Shown in pieces: positions 54,401-64,000 of a stretch of 64,000 bases of DNA. Below the pieces are notes generated by a model that saw only the letters and a program-made list of their open reading frames with translations, searched no databases and was not told where the DNA came from. Numbering within the stretch: position 1 is the first letter of the stretch; each line of letters opens with the position of its first letter. Made by a program: the position numbers and the translations under genes. The stretch is taken from contig NC_042619.1 of the NCBI RefSeq assembly GCF_901001135.1, positions 362,108,923 to 362,172,922 on the forward strand. The letters run 5' to 3'. The stretch is from Rhinatrema bivittatum. Lineage: Eukaryota > Chordata > Amphibia > Gymnophiona > Rhinatrematidae.

Positions 54401-54651
54401 CCATAGGAAGACCCCACATCAGCCACCCCTGAGGCACACGAGGATACAGTCTACTAAGTCAAAGAGGTCCTCGAGGTGCGATTCCACCACAGACGTTGGG
54501 AGTACCTCCTCTCTTGGCAGGGTTACGGTCCTGAAGAAAATTCCTGGGAGCCAGCCTCCAACATACTGGACAAGGGCCTCCTCCATCAATTCCATGTGGA
54601 TCATCCTGCTAAACCTAGATCCCCAGGAAGGGGGCGTAGGGGAGGGGATAC
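51409..54651 (+). pseudogene. Gypsy D pol polyprotein
   Basis: Protease with LIDSGAGKNF (about 51535-51565). LGLS-stop follows, where Gypsy C has LGLPW (Trp to TGA, 51775-51777), then a frameshift. RT: GSLRPCIDYRGLSN, LDLRGACNL, V-stop-KT at 52317-52319 (Trp to TAG), and catalytic YLDD (52455-52466). RNase H: VEVDASDMAVGAV and DKELLAIK, then a frameshift near 53090 and a deletion near 53160. Integrase (from 53244): zinc finger H45, H52, C82, C85; catalytic D115, D175, E211. A Trp-to-TAG stop at 53955-53957 sits before AEFSYN. The chromodomain RRWEYLLSWQGYGPEENSWE is in a shifted frame from 54476. Confidence 0.92.
51415..51479 (+). promoter_or_regulatory. Decayed -1 frameshift signal with conserved pseudoknot
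   Basis: The heptamer is AGGAAAC (51415-51421), first base changed from GGGAAAC of Gypsy C. Stem 1 is CCTAGGG (51429-51435) with CCCTAGG (51452-51458), 7 bp. Stem 2 is GGGGAG (51442-51447) with CTCCCC (51474-51479). Relative to Gypsy C the A-T pair in stem 1 is replaced by G-C on both sides. Confidence 0.65.
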
Positions 54652-55358
54652 TGTTACGGTCCCGGGCTGTAACCCGGTCCCTCCACCGGACCGGGCCGCA
54701 GGAACTCCTCTTTGACAGTCTAGGCCTAACCTGGCTCCTGCCGCGGCGTTCCCTCCTCGAGGGAGACGCCGTCGATCCTCCGTGGTTGGCCCTGCCCCCT
54801 AAGCGCGCACAGGGGCTCCAGCCTTAAAGGGGCCAGCGCGGGAAACTCAGCACAACCCTATGGATGATGCCAGACGCTGCAGGGTTATTTAAACCCTGCA
54901 GCTGGCCCTAAACCTTGCCTTGCAACAAGGTTCTCAGCTTAGAGTTGCTGATTGCTGATCCTGTCTTCTGGTTCCTGACCCTGGCTTCCGTCCCTGGACT
55001 TCCGACTCCGCTTCTCCCCTTGGCTTGTCTTCAGCTTCTGACTCCTGGCTTCCGACCTTGGCTCGTCCACTGACTTCTGGCTTCAGCTTCTAACTCCTGG
55101 CTTCCGACCTTGACTCGTCCACTGACTTATGGCTTCTCTTCACCCATAGGTATCCGGCTCCTCGCCCTCCAGGGGGTTTCGCCTAAGTCCCAGCGGCTCG
55201 GGTCCTCACAAGCTCCTCCCGGGAGGACCGCGGGCTTCCAAGGGTGAAGCCTTGTGGGTTCTCTCTTCAGCGCTGCCTCCTGGCGGCGACGTCCACTGTG
55301 GGCCCCCACAGTGCAACACCATCCGCCCCAGCCGACCCAAGTGTCCACTTTCCTAACA
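54652..55358 (+). repeat. Gypsy D 3' LTR (707 bp)
   Basis: TGTTACGGTCCC to CCTAACA. It lacks part of the upstream and repeat segments found in the 5' LTR. TATTTAAA and GCCTTGCAAC are retained (about 54886-54928). Confidence 0.92.
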
Positions 55359-55363
55359 GACAG

Positions 55364-55856
55364 AGACGGCCACCAGGATAGTAGCTTCGACTAGTCTGTC
55401 CCCCCACCTTTTTCAGGTCTAAACCCAACTCTCCGCCTAGAGCCCTGTTTTGTTTCAGCTTCAGGCTGTCTTCCTTCATTACCAAGAGCACCTAGGTTGT
55501 TGTGCCCATTGGCACCTGTTTGGTGTCTGTTGGTCCATGCCATTCGGAAACAGCCTGCAGTTGGTATTCACTCATGTGTGAGGACTACCATCCTGCTTGT
55601 CCTAGGAGAAAGCAGAGGCGCTTACCTGTAACAGGTTTTCTCCTAGGACAGCAGGATATTAGTCCTCACGAAACCCACCCGCCACCCTGCAGAGTTGGGT
55701 TTCATTTTTTCAGTTTATTTTATTTTTGTGATTCTCTATAACGAGACTGAAGGGGACCCCGTGTGGCTGCGTGGATATTGGCATTCTGGGCATGCTCAAT
55801 GTGCCAGTCAAAGTTCTAGAAACTTTGACAGAAGAAGTCTCATGATATGAGTGACA
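55364..55856 (+). repeat. DIRS-2 recombinase tail, internal complementary region and right repeat
   Basis: DIRS-2 coding tail resumes after Gypsy D. The internal complementary region (about 55565-55680: GTGTGAGGACTACCATCC, CTTGTCCTAGGAGAAAGC, CTTACCTGTAACAGG, then TCCTAGGACAGCAGG) predicts a left tip CTAGGACAAGCAGG, matching 45338 onward. The right repeat (55741-55856, GAGACTGAAGGGGACC to AAACTTTGACAGAAG) stops short of the tip. Confidence 0.85.
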
Positions 55857-56797
55857 AGACGTGCTTTGCTTTGCTCCGGTGCCCCACTCCTCTTCATCAA
55901 CCTCAATTGCACGCTCTATCATGATATTTTGTTTATCTTCTGGGTGAAATATACTTTCTACTACTTAACCGCTGCCTTCTCAGCACCTTTTGGTAGCATT
56001 TTGAGCACCTGATGGTCGCTAAACCAGCCTGGAAAGAGAGAAGCCGTTTTCTTTCCAAAATGGCATGGGGCACCAGTAACCCTACTTCTCCAGCGGTAAT
56101 GGCAATCTCAGTGATGTGGCTAGCACAATTCTTCAGACCCTCGATGAAAAAACGGGAGCCCTTCACACGCGTTTTGATACACTTCAATCACTCCTAGCTG
56201 ATAACACTACCCGATTGGGGGAAGTTGAAACTCACTTGAACTATGTAGACGAGCGGAATGTGAACGCTCAAATGTGCTGTTAACACCGCGACCATGTCAT
56301 TGGGAAAAGCTACCGAACAACTTGAGGACTTGGAGAATTGATCACGATGAAGCAATTTGCGCTTTGTCACTCTGCCAGAATCTATTGCAGACCGGGACCT
56401 TCATACTGTGTTGGAATTTGGCTTCTCTGAGCGTTAGATCTGCCTGCAGCATTGGGGCCTGTGACAGTTGAGCGAGTGCACTGGCTAGGTGGACGGACAC
56501 CTGGCTTAAGCCCCCCGTGACCGGTAATTGCAAAATTTCTGAATTTCCTGCACAAAGACGAAATTCTACGCAGCTACCGTAAACAAGGGACTTTGAAATA
56601 CGAGAATCTCCCGATTCTGCTGTTTGCAGATTATTCGGCTGCTGTTTCTGCTCATCGGAGGGAGTTCATCTTGGCGTGCTTACTGCTGGTTAAATACCAT
56701 GTTTGTTTCACCTTATAGTTCCCGACAAAGCTATGGGTGATATTCCACAATACTTCTCATACATTTGATTCAGCCACAGAAGCTCAAGCTTTCTTTA
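55857..56797 (+). pseudogene. L1-type LINE ORF1
   Basis: Plus-strand ORF1: start near 56010 (MVAKPAWKE), a coiled-coil part (ILQTLDEKTGALHTRFDTLQ, LLADNTTRLGEVETHL), then RFVTLPESIADRDLHTVLEF, GPVTVERVHWLGGRTPG, AKFLNFLHKDEILRSYRKQG and FADYSAAVSAHRREF. These are the conserved trimerisation, RRM and C-terminal blocks of L1/Tx1 ORF1. Several stops and frameshifts. The end (TFDSATEAQAF) is cut by a solo LTR at 56798. It is a different family from the ORF1 at 30568-31436. Confidence 0.85.
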
Positions 56798-57723
56798 TTT
56801 TACGCTCGCCGGCTGCGGGGCTCCACAGCCACCTTCACTAACACCTCACTGCCTGCTCGCAGCAGCCCTTGGTTTCCTGGCAGCAGCATGGAGCCGCTGC
56901 CGATGCACATCACTCCAGCCCAGGCCCTCCGAATCTTCTGCCTGCGTGGGGCGGCCGAGCCGCTGCTGACCTTCTCTTACGACTGGGCCCTCCCTAGGCG
57001 TGAGCGCACGCTGCACGACCCATTTAAAGGGCCAGAGGCAGGAAAAGGGTGCTCGGCCCCCACTGATAACGTCGGTCCCTCCAGCCTATTTAAAGGCTAC
57101 CTCTGGCTCCAGCAAACTGACTTGGCAACATTTCCCACGTTCCTGTCTCAACAGTCCTGACTCAGCGGTCCTGTCTCAGTGTTCCTGTTGCAGCGTTCTT
57201 GCTCCAGCACTCTGATCCTGATTCTCCAGTCCCAGTGCCTCCGCTTTGGTTCTGGTCCTCACCTTCTTCGGACCTATCTCTGGCTTCGGACCTCGGACTG
57301 GATCTGACCTACACCTACTGCTGCCTGCTTCTGACCGGCCCTGATCTATGCCTACTGCTGCCTGCCTCTGACCTTGGACCGGACCTGACCATGCCTCCTC
57401 CTGCCTCCAGCCTTGCCTGACCCATGCCGGTCCCTGCTCCAGTCCCTACAGACCAGGCTTGGCCTGCCTTTCGCCTACCTCAGGCTCACAGCCCCGAAAT
57501 ATCTGTCTCTTCTGGCCACTCTCCTGGGACCAGCTGTGTAGAGGCCCACCTAAGACCAGCCGGTCCTGGAACCCAAAGGCTCAACCTGCGGGGAATGAGG
57601 GCTGGTAGTGGCGAAGCTCCTATTGGCCTCTGCTTCATGTTCAGCCTCGCTTCTCGACAGTGGGGACCGTCCCCACAGGTAGCACCATCACCACCTCGGG
57701 CCAAGGGTCCACAATATCTAACA
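56798..57723 (+). repeat. Solo Gypsy LTR (926 bp)
   Basis: Starts TTTTACGCTCGCC (expected TGTTACG, two changes) and ends ATCTAACA. The target duplication CTTTA is at 56793-56797 and 57724-57728. CCTATTTAAAGG near 57088 is the TATA box; CTTGGCAAC lies about 30 nt downstream. CCATTTAAAGGGCC near 57020 and a CTGCCTCTGACC-type repeat (57300-57400) are also present. Confidence 0.85.
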
Positions 57724-57728
57724 CTTTA

Positions 57729-58185
57729 ATCCTCGGCTGCAAGCTTCTACTCCACCCACAGAAGTGGTTGACTGACCCCATTGTGCTAATATCTTTGGAA
57801 CCAGCTTCACTGGGGTCATTTTTGTAAACTTTGCTGACATTTTCCTGTGGCCTTCCATTATTTTGTCTTCCAAATTTTTCTTTTTCCATAAGTGGCTTGT
57901 TGTTGGTATGTTCTTATTGCCTTAGATGGGGGGTGGGGGCCTAACACATATTGCACACAACTTCCCTAGCTTTTAGCTAGCATGAATCTGAGGGAGGTAG
58001 TGCTTTATTTTTTCTTTTATTGTTTGTAAGTGGGATTGGGGATGGAGAGTTGGAGAGGGGGGGTTTTAGGGCAAAGGTGTAAGAAAAGGGAAGGCCTTTG
58101 AGATCATCCTGGGTTCCAATTTTTATTTTTATTATTTTGGGTGGGCTTGAGCCTAGGCTGGGGGGCTCAAACCCGATATACATTA
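57729..58185. other. Possible L1 remnant, then unassigned
   Basis: The first bases continue the L1 ORF1 after the LTR. The rest contains G-rich and T-rich tracts and no recognisable gene. Confidence 0.35.
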
Positions 58186-58833
58186 CCAGGATTGTAAGCT
58201 GGAGGTGCAGCTCAAGCGGATGTTTGAGGTCTCAGCATTGAGTCTACACATGGCTTCTGTGCCAGTTTGATGCAAAGGGCCTGTCTCTGTTGGATTCAGA
58301 AGGGTCCAATGTCTATGACCTCAGCAGACAGCGGTGCCTTGCAGGCTGCTCGTCTGGAAGCAGGCATAGCCTCTGTGGCGGATGCTCTGTATGATTTGGT
58401 GCCTTCGTCGGCTCACTGTATGGTCTCCTCGGTAGCGGCCCGTAGGCTTCTGTGGTTATGTAACTGGTCGGCTGATTTGTCGTCCATAGTCCAGCTCTGT
58501 AACCTTCCCTTCAAAGGGAAGCTGGTATTTGGAGAGAATTGGATCAGTTAATGAAGGTCTTGGGGGGAGTCCAAGGGGAACAGATTGCCAGGGGACAGGA
58601 AGTCCAATAAGAAGGTGTTCCCGAGCTTGTTTTTGGGATTCCCATAGGTTTTATTCTGGCAAGTCCTTATCTGGATCCGCCTCAAAAGAGGGTGGTGGGC
58701 GTCTGCAGTCCTTTCGGGGAGCCCGCAGATCAGGCAGAGAAGGTGTTAGGCAGGGCGCCGGGAGCGGAAAATCAGCCCAATGAAGCCAGTCCATAGAAGC
58801 TGAAGGAGGAAGATTGTCCAGCTTCTATGAGGA
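58186..58833 (+). pseudogene. DIRS-3 gag C-terminal part
   Basis: QLKRMFEVSALSLHMAS, then (with stops) ARLEAGIASVADALYDLVPS and SSVAARRLLWLCNWSADLSS ending FKGKLVFGEN, the same order as VSATAISARRWAWLKSSDLR in DIRS-1. 58560-58833 is a degenerate Gly/Ser/Arg-rich linker. Confidence 0.75.
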
Positions 58834-60684
58834 GTGAGAAAAGATTACCTTCGAACCACTGGATGTAATACGAGAGGGCTACGCTCTAGATTTTTTATGC
58901 CCGTCTCGGGAGGCTTTTGTAGAGACCCACGTGCTCTCACGCAACAAATGAGATACAGTGTGGGGGGGACTCTGCAGAGGTTTGTTGCCCTAAAGACCAT
59001 TGCTCCCGTCCCTCTGGAGGAGCAGGGACAGGGAAGATATTCCGTTTACTTTGTGGTGCCAAAAAAAGGAGGGCTCCTTTCTTCCCATTCTCGATTTGCA
59101 AAAGGTGAACCGATTCCTTCAAGTCCCATGCTTTCGCATGGAAACGCTGCTTACAGTGATTGCAGTGGTTTACAAGGAAGAGTTTCTAGCCTCCCTAGAC
59201 CTAATGGAGGCGTACCTGCACATTCACATTCGGAAGGAACATCAGAGGTTTCTTTGCTTCAAGGTGTTGGGCCAACACTTTCAGTTCAGATCCCTTCCGT
59301 TCGGCTTGGCAATGGCGCCCCATACATTCACCAAGGTGATGGTGGTGGTGGCTGTAACTCTTCATAAGGAGGGAATTTTGGTCCACCCGTATCTAGATGA
59401 TTGGTTGGTTTGAGCAAAGTCCAGGGAGGAATGCGAGAGGTCTCTCTGTAGGGCAATGATCACCTTACAGTCGCTTGGTTGGGTTATCAATGTGCAGAAG
59501 AGTCATTTGGAGCCGACTCAGTCGTTGGTTTATTAAGGGGCTCATTTTGACACTCGATAAGGCAGAGTCTTCCTGGCATTGGACCAGGTGACGAAGTTGC
59601 AGTCTCAGGGGAAGTGTCTTCTTCATCTGGAGGTGCCCACGGTGTGGGATTATTTACAGATCCTGGGGTCTATGGCATCCATGTTGGACTTGGTCCCATG
59701 AGCCTTTGCGCACATGAGACTGCTTCAGCATATACTGTTGTCCAGGTGGAGTTCTTGCTCGGAAGCATTTCATCTTCCCTTGCCTCTGCTTCAGGAGTTC
59801 AGGTCCAGTCTCTTGTGGTGGCTGTCTCATCCCAGTTGATCGGCGCAAGGTCTGTGGCGGCCGGAGGAGAAGTTCTGGTCCATCAATCATCTCAAGACAA
59901 GGGCGGTCTGTCGAGCCCTGGAGGTTTTTCTGCCCCTGTTCCAGGGTCACATGGTTCAGGTGTTCTCAGACAACACAATGGCTGTTGCATACATCAGTTG
60001 ACAGTGCGACATGAAGAGTCATGCTGTGGCACTGGAAGACTGGAGATTATTTGCCTGGGTGGTTCATCATCTTGAAGGTCTAGCCACATCGCATGTAGCG
60101 GGAATAGACAATGTGCAGGCGGTCTTCCTGAGCAGGCAACAATTGGATCCCAGGGAGTGGGAGTTGTCCCCAGATGCGTGGAACCACATTTGCACAAGGT
60201 GGGGCACTCCCCAGTTGGATCTTATGGTGAAATGACTCAACTCAAAGATGGAGAGATTCTTCAGTCGACGAAAGGAACTCTGTGTGCCCTTGGCCAATGG
60301 GAATACTTCTGTATGTTTTTCCTCCTTGGCCTCTCATAGGTCATGTCCTCAGGCACATGGAGTCCCCTCCCAGGAGCGTAATCCTGGTGGCAGAGTGACC
60401 GCGGAGACCGTGGTTCGCAGATCTGGTGTGGCTCGCCGTAGAAGGTCCTCTCAGAATGGCTCAACTTCCAGAGTTGTTGCGTCAGGGTCCCATATTTTTG
60501 GATCGGGAGGATCGCTTTTGTCTCACAGCTTGGCTTTTAAGAGGCGGAGACTACTCTTTAAGAGTTGCTCTGAACAGGTCATCTCCACACTTCTTCAGTC
60601 CAGAAGACCAGCGACCTCTATGGCATATGTTAGGGTCTGGAAACTGAAGTATGATGCCTTCAGCATCATCTGGATCCTCTGACG
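58834..60684 (+). pseudogene. DIRS-3 RT-RNase H and following region
   Basis: APVPLEEQGQGRYSVYFVVP, then after a +1 shift ILDLQKVNRFLQ, ASLDLMEAYLHIHIR, RSLPFGLAMAPHTFTK and catalytic YLDD (PYLDDWLV, about 59391-59402), followed by TGA. RNase H: VQVFSDNTMAVAYIS (about 59950), AGIDNVQAVFLSRQQ. MESPPRSVILVAE and WFADLVWLAVEGPLRM correspond to the region before the recombinase. Many frame changes; inactive. Confidence 0.85.
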
Positions 60685-61181
60685 ATGGAGGTGTCGCATA
60701 TGCTGGATTTCCCGCAGCAGGGGTTGTCTAAGGGTGTGGCATACAATTTGCTTCGTTTGCAGGTGGCTGCCTTGGGAGCACTTAGAGGCAGGTGTCTGCT
60801 CATCCGGATGTCGTTAGATTCCTCAAAGGGGTTAAACTGTGATGTCCTCCGGTGCAAAAGATTTGTCTGGATTGGAGTCTTAACTTGGTACTTTGTGTCC
60901 TTTGTGGACCCCTCTTTGAGCCTTTGAGAAGAGTGACCGTGAAAGATTTGACTCTGAAAGCGGTTTCTATGGTGGCTGTTTCTTCAGCTAGAAGAATTTC
61001 TGAATTTCAGGCTCTGTCATATAAGGACCCATTTCTGCAGATTTCCAGGGACGGAATCTTGTTGAGAACAGTGCCTTCCTTTGTTCCTAAGGTGGTGTCT
61101 TCCTTTCATGTCAATAGACCGTAGACCTTCCAGGGTTTCCAGAGTGGTTGAAAGATTCTCCTCAGGGTATAAAATTATATC
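60685..61181 (+). pseudogene. DIRS-3 tyrosine recombinase N-terminal part
   Basis: MLDFPQQGLSKGVAYNLLRLQ (core-binding part), then in another frame LKAVSMVAVSSARRISEFQA with the first catalytic Arg, LRTVPSFVPKVVSSFHVN, and after a stop GFQSG...GIKLY next to the DIRS-4 junction. The HxxR and Tyr parts would lie beyond 63782 and are displaced by further insertions. Confidence 0.8.
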
Positions 61182-61582
61182 TTCTCACAGGACAAGCAGG
61201 ATGGTAGTCCTCACATATGGGTGACATCAATCACGGAACACATTTGTCAAAGTTTCTAGAACTTTGACTGGCACCTACTGGGCATGCCCAGCATGACACT
61301 AACCCTGCATCTAGCAGGGGTCCCCCTTCAGTCTCTTTTTTTCCGCGCAGCAGTAGCCACGCTGGTTAAGGAGCTCTCTAGAGATTCCTGACAGGAATTT
61401 TCCTCACAGAACTTCTTTCAAAATTTTCAAAAAATTCTACCCCATAGGGGTCCCCCTATCAATTCCGTACTCCGCGGTCGAAAGTTAAGGTTTTACCCTC
61501 GTTTGCGGTTGATTCCTGTTGAGTTTTCCCTTCGGGGCCTACCGGCCATCAATCGCACCACTGCTAAATTTTTGTTGAAGTC

Positions 61583-63360
61583 ATGGCGTCGGGTTTTCGT
61601 CGGTGCCCCCATTGTCCTCAGACAGTGTCCATCACTATCCCGCATAGGGTTTGCGTATTGTGTTTGGGGTCCGACCATGACATCTTAACTTGCACCAAAT
61701 GTGCCCAATTGACACCGAAGGGCTGTAAGGCCCGCTCAGAGAAGATGGAGTTTCTTTTTCAGTCAAAACCCCCGACTCCATCAACTGCTTTGACATCGTC
61801 TGAGCCGGTGCCATCGACCTCTCGCCAGCAGCAGGACACTGGGGCTGCCTGACCGGCATTGACTACTCCGAAGGTGTCGACTTCTTCCTCATCGCCTCAG
61901 GAGAAGGACCGAGGAGAACATCGTGAAAAGCGTCAACACCGTCATCGGAAGGTCTCAGTCCACTGATCCAGGCAAGCCTCGGCATCGGCGTCGACAGAGC
62001 CACCGACAAAGAAATCCCGTCCAGAGAAGGCCCCATCCTCCTCTGTGATCGGGTCACTGAGGCGTTCCCCACCTTCATCAGTGCAGGGAGCCACGACTCC
62101 ACTTTCACCGGTGGACCCTCTGGCTACGCCACTGTTGCCTCCCACTCTGGAGCTGGGGTTACATGCCACAGGCTTCCATGAGGAATTGGATTGGATGATC
62201 CAAGAGGCCATCGGTAAAGCACTGCAGGGCTTCTGACCTCCATCGGCACCGACACCAATGCCAGCCCCAGTCACCAACCCAATACCCACGGTGCTTGCAC
62301 CACTTCTAGGCAGACTGGATGTGCTGATTGGTGCTCTTCCACCGGTGGAACCGAGCGTACCAGTATGTCCACCGCTTTCCACTCCGATACCTTTATTGTC
62401 GGAAGATACTGCCTTCTGGGATCTTGTCACCGACTCACCCGTCTATATCACCAGTTCCATCGATGCCTATATTGCTATCGGTACCGCATTGTCTTCAATC
62501 AGTGCCACCATCAATGCTGTCAGTGCTACCTCTGATGCCGTCGATGCCTAGGCCTGGTCCTTCAGGAATAGCATCATTACTCCCCTCTGGAGATCCTATG
62601 GGAACCTGTGATCAACCTTATGATCTGTGGACTGATGATTCTTCCCAGGATTCTGATGATCTACCTTCAGAGCCATCTCTTCCTGAGGAGAGAAGACTAT
62701 CTCCTCCAGAGGACCTGTCCTTCATTAATTTTATAAAGGAAATGTCTGAAGCCATACCATTCCAACTTCAGACAGAAGAGGATTCCAGACATAAAATGCT
62801 GGAAGTACTCCAGTTCGTAGATACACCCAAGGAGATCATGTCCATACTTGTTCATGAAGTTCTCCAGGACCTGCTGAAGACAAATTGGGCACCCAACATA
62901 ATCTTTATATAAAATTTTTAGGTGTATGGTGATGCTTCATAAACCACCAAGAGCACTTAACATTTAGTGCCTTGCTTGCAATTTCTTGTTTAATCATATA
63001 TATAAAAATTTTATATAAAGATTATGTTGGGAATTAATTGTTGCTGGGTGTGAGTTCACATAGGTGAATTTTAATAAATACAATTAGGATTTAACTTAAA
63101 AAATATAAGAATTAGTTGGGTTATGTGAGGTTTTTGAGTGGTGTAGAATTGGATTTACCCCCACGGTTGTGGATTAACAGTGGTTGGAAGACAAATTGGG
63201 AGCATCCAGGCTCTGTACCACCGGTGAATCAAAAAACGGATGCCACCTACCTGGTACAGACAGCCCCTGGCTTCCAAAATCCACAGCTGGATCATCATTC
63301 TGTAGTTGTGGAGTCAGCCCAGAAAAAAGCACAGAAAAAAGCCCAGAAAAAAGCAGCATC
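61583..63360 (+). pseudogene. DIRS-4 gag
   Basis: Starts MASGFRRCPHC at 61583 with the Cys-rich CVLCLGSDHDILTCTKC. Ser/Pro-rich middle with frame changes near 61850 and 62240. The C-terminal part has DLSFINFIKEMSEAIPFQLQ, interrupted by a 297-bp insert, then ATYLVQTAPGFQ and HSVVVESAQKKAQKKAQKKA (a triplicated KKAQ unit not in DIRS-1). It ends at the deletion junction. Confidence 0.85.
62890..63186. mobile_element. 297-bp insertion with 14-bp target duplication
   Basis: Flanked by GAAGACAAATTGGG at 62876-62889 and 63187-63200. The insert begins with an inverted copy of its own interior: 62892-62920 is a perfect reverse complement of 63003-63031 (29 bp). A long target duplication and inverted 5' segment suggest a retroposon made by target-primed synthesis with 5' inversion, possibly Penelope-like or LINE-like; the family is not recognised. 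Confidence 0.75.
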
Positions 63361-63362
63361 AT

Positions 63363-63745
63363 GTCTCACAGGACAAGCAGGACTACCATCCTGCTTGTCC
63401 TGTGAGAAAGCAGAGTTGCTTACCTGTAACAGGTGTTCTCACAGGACAGCAGGATGTTAGTCCTCACGAAACCCACCCGCCACCCCGCAGAGTTGGGTTC
63501 GCTTGCGTTTTGTTATTTTATTTTTCGCACGTACTTCTTGCTATACACAAGACTGAAGGGGGAACCCTGCTGGATGCAGGGTTAGTGCCATGCTGGGCAT
63601 GCCCAGTAGGTGCCAGTCAAAGTTCTAGAAACTTTGACAAAAAAGTGTTCTGTGATTGGGCTCCATCCTGATGTTGTCACTCATATTTGAGGACTAACAT
63701 CCTGCTGTCCTGTGAGAACACCTGTTACAGGTAAGCAACTCTGCT
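63363..63745 (+). repeat. DIRS-4 internal complementary region and right repeat
   Basis: 63389-63470 holds the complement of left and right tips (AAGCAGAGTTGCTTACC is the reverse of the right tip GGTAAGCAACTCTGCTT). The right repeat runs 63550-63745. The deletion junction carries an 18-bp fold-back (63365-63382 with 63389-63406). Confidence 0.9.
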
Positions 63746-63782
63746 TTCTGGATGTGCGGCGGACTCTACTTTGATATTTGGA
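63746..63782 (+). pseudogene. DIRS-3 recombinase, continuation
   Basis: Short stretch reading LLDVRRTLL-stop-YLDV, the continuation of the frame left at 61181. It is cut again by an LTR starting at 63783. Confidence 0.7.
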
Positions 63783-64000
63783 TGTTGCAGCGCAGGCCGA
63801 TGCAATTCGGCCACAAGCTCTGCCCACCACGGCGCGTTGGAATTTAAACAGTAAGTCCCCGCGTTTACGCGGGAACTTCAAGTATTTAAAGGGATGAGCC
63901 CAGCACAGCATTGCCTCGGCTACAGGCTTGCTTGTGATGGTGCTCTTGTGACTGTCTTCTGGTTCCTGCCTATTTTTGACTAGGGATTGCCCTGGACCTG
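63783..64000 (+). repeat. Start of another Gypsy LTR, runs off the window
   Basis: TGTTGCAGCGCAGG start, GTATTTAAAGGG TATA-like box at about 63892, and CATTGCCTCGGCTAC about 30 nt downstream. The end, internal region and target duplication lie outside. Confidence 0.65.

Larger units (their letters stand above)
49525..55358 (+). mobile_element. Ty3/Gypsy chromovirus D, full length, decayed
   Basis: LTR 49525-50457, gag, pol, LTR 54652-55358, with target duplication GACAG at 49520-49524 and 55359-55363. It is related to Gypsy C but a distinct family (LTR starts TGTTAYGGTCC). More lesions than C: several stops and at least three frameshifts in pol and gag. The 3' LTR is about 225 bp shorter than the 5' LTR. 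Confidence 0.95.
45338..55856 (+). mobile_element. DIRS-2, split by a solo LTR and Gypsy D
   Basis: The left terminal repeat at 45338-45510 (CCTAGGACTAGCAGAATGG) is followed by gag start, RT, RNase H, recombinase, internal complementary region (about 55565-55680) and right inverted repeat (55741-55856). The right tip is missing. It is internally deleted between gag and RT. The two Gypsy insertions (47958-48976 and 49525-55358) each carry 5-bp target duplications of DIRS-2 sequence, so both are younger. The DIRS itself is about 3.7 kb without them. Confidence 0.9.
58186..61181 (+). mobile_element. DIRS-3, internal part, lacking its left end
   Basis: Plus-strand DIRS of another family than DIRS-1: gag fragment, RT-RNase H and recombinase. 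The left repeat and gag N-terminus are missing. The recombinase is interrupted at 61181 by DIRS-4 and resumes at 63746, where another Gypsy LTR follows at 63783. Confidence 0.85.
61182..63745 (+). mobile_element. DIRS-4, internally deleted, inserted in DIRS-3
   Basis: Same family as DIRS-1: left tip TTCTCACAGG at 61182, gag, then a jump straight to the internal complementary region (63363) and right repeat ending CTCTGCT (63745). RT and recombinase are deleted, so it depended on other copies. Removing it rejoins DIRS-3 codons for ...KLY and LLDVRRTLL in frame, without a target duplication. Confidence 0.92.

Overview
This is eukaryotic, vertebrate-type DNA and it is almost entirely transposable elements. 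Their mix points to an amphibian with a large genome: CR1 LINEs with TTATGTTC-type 3' tails, chromodomain Ty3/Gypsy elements, DIRS-type tyrosine-recombinase retrotransposons, L1/Tx1-type ORF1 remnants, L2-like LINEs and GC-rich palindromic MITEs. A caecilian is my best guess, from general memory of such repeat landscapes; no single sequence proves it. I see no rRNA, tRNA, CRISPR, operon or prokaryotic feature.

The only candidate host sequence is one 146-bp exon (44735-44880, + strand) with good splice sites, lying in the least repeat-dense stretch (about 42.3-45.3 kb). Its 48 codons vaguely recall the C-terminal part of DZIP1/DZIP1L proteins, which is a weak identification. The window is best read as large introns of that gene filled by nested retroelements.

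Layout. 0-9.9 kb: old CR1 pieces on the minus strand, a CR1 inserted precisely into another CR1 (5.84-7.20 kb), a decayed DIRS and MITEs. 9.9-21.2 kb: two minus-strand Gypsy elements (B and A) abutting through a single LTR and broken by L2-like, CR1 and palindromic DNA elements. 21.2-29.4 kb: a CR1 split by Gypsy C (both LTRs, 5-bp target duplication), whose gag is itself split by another CR1. 29.4-35.2 kb: a palindromic repeat, L1-type ORF1 remnants and the 3' end of Gypsy E. 35.25-40.99 kb: an almost complete DIRS (DIRS-1) with inverted ends, internal complementary region and an open recombinase gene. 41-45.3 kb: LINE tail, MITE and the host exon. 45.3-55.9 kb: DIRS-2, split by a solo Gypsy LTR and by Gypsy D (both LTRs). 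55.9-64 kb: L1 ORF1 fragment with a solo LTR, then DIRS-3, into whose recombinase gene an internally deleted DIRS-4 and another Gypsy LTR have inserted.

The elements encode the usual parts (Gag, protease, RT, RNase H, integrase with chromodomain; or Gag, RT-RNase H, tyrosine recombinase), but nearly every copy carries stops or frameshifts. Signals of most interest are regulatory. Gypsy C has a canonical -1 frameshift signal at gag/pol (GGGAAAC, 7-nt spacer, H-type pseudoknot), with a pseudoknot stem that covaries in Gypsy D. The predicted 5' end of the Gypsy C transcript is exactly complementary to the primer-binding position, a Tf1/sushi-like self-priming signature. The LTRs share a CRE palindrome plus TATA core. 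Several unrelated elements carry near-perfect fold-back duplications. No wholly new system was recognised.
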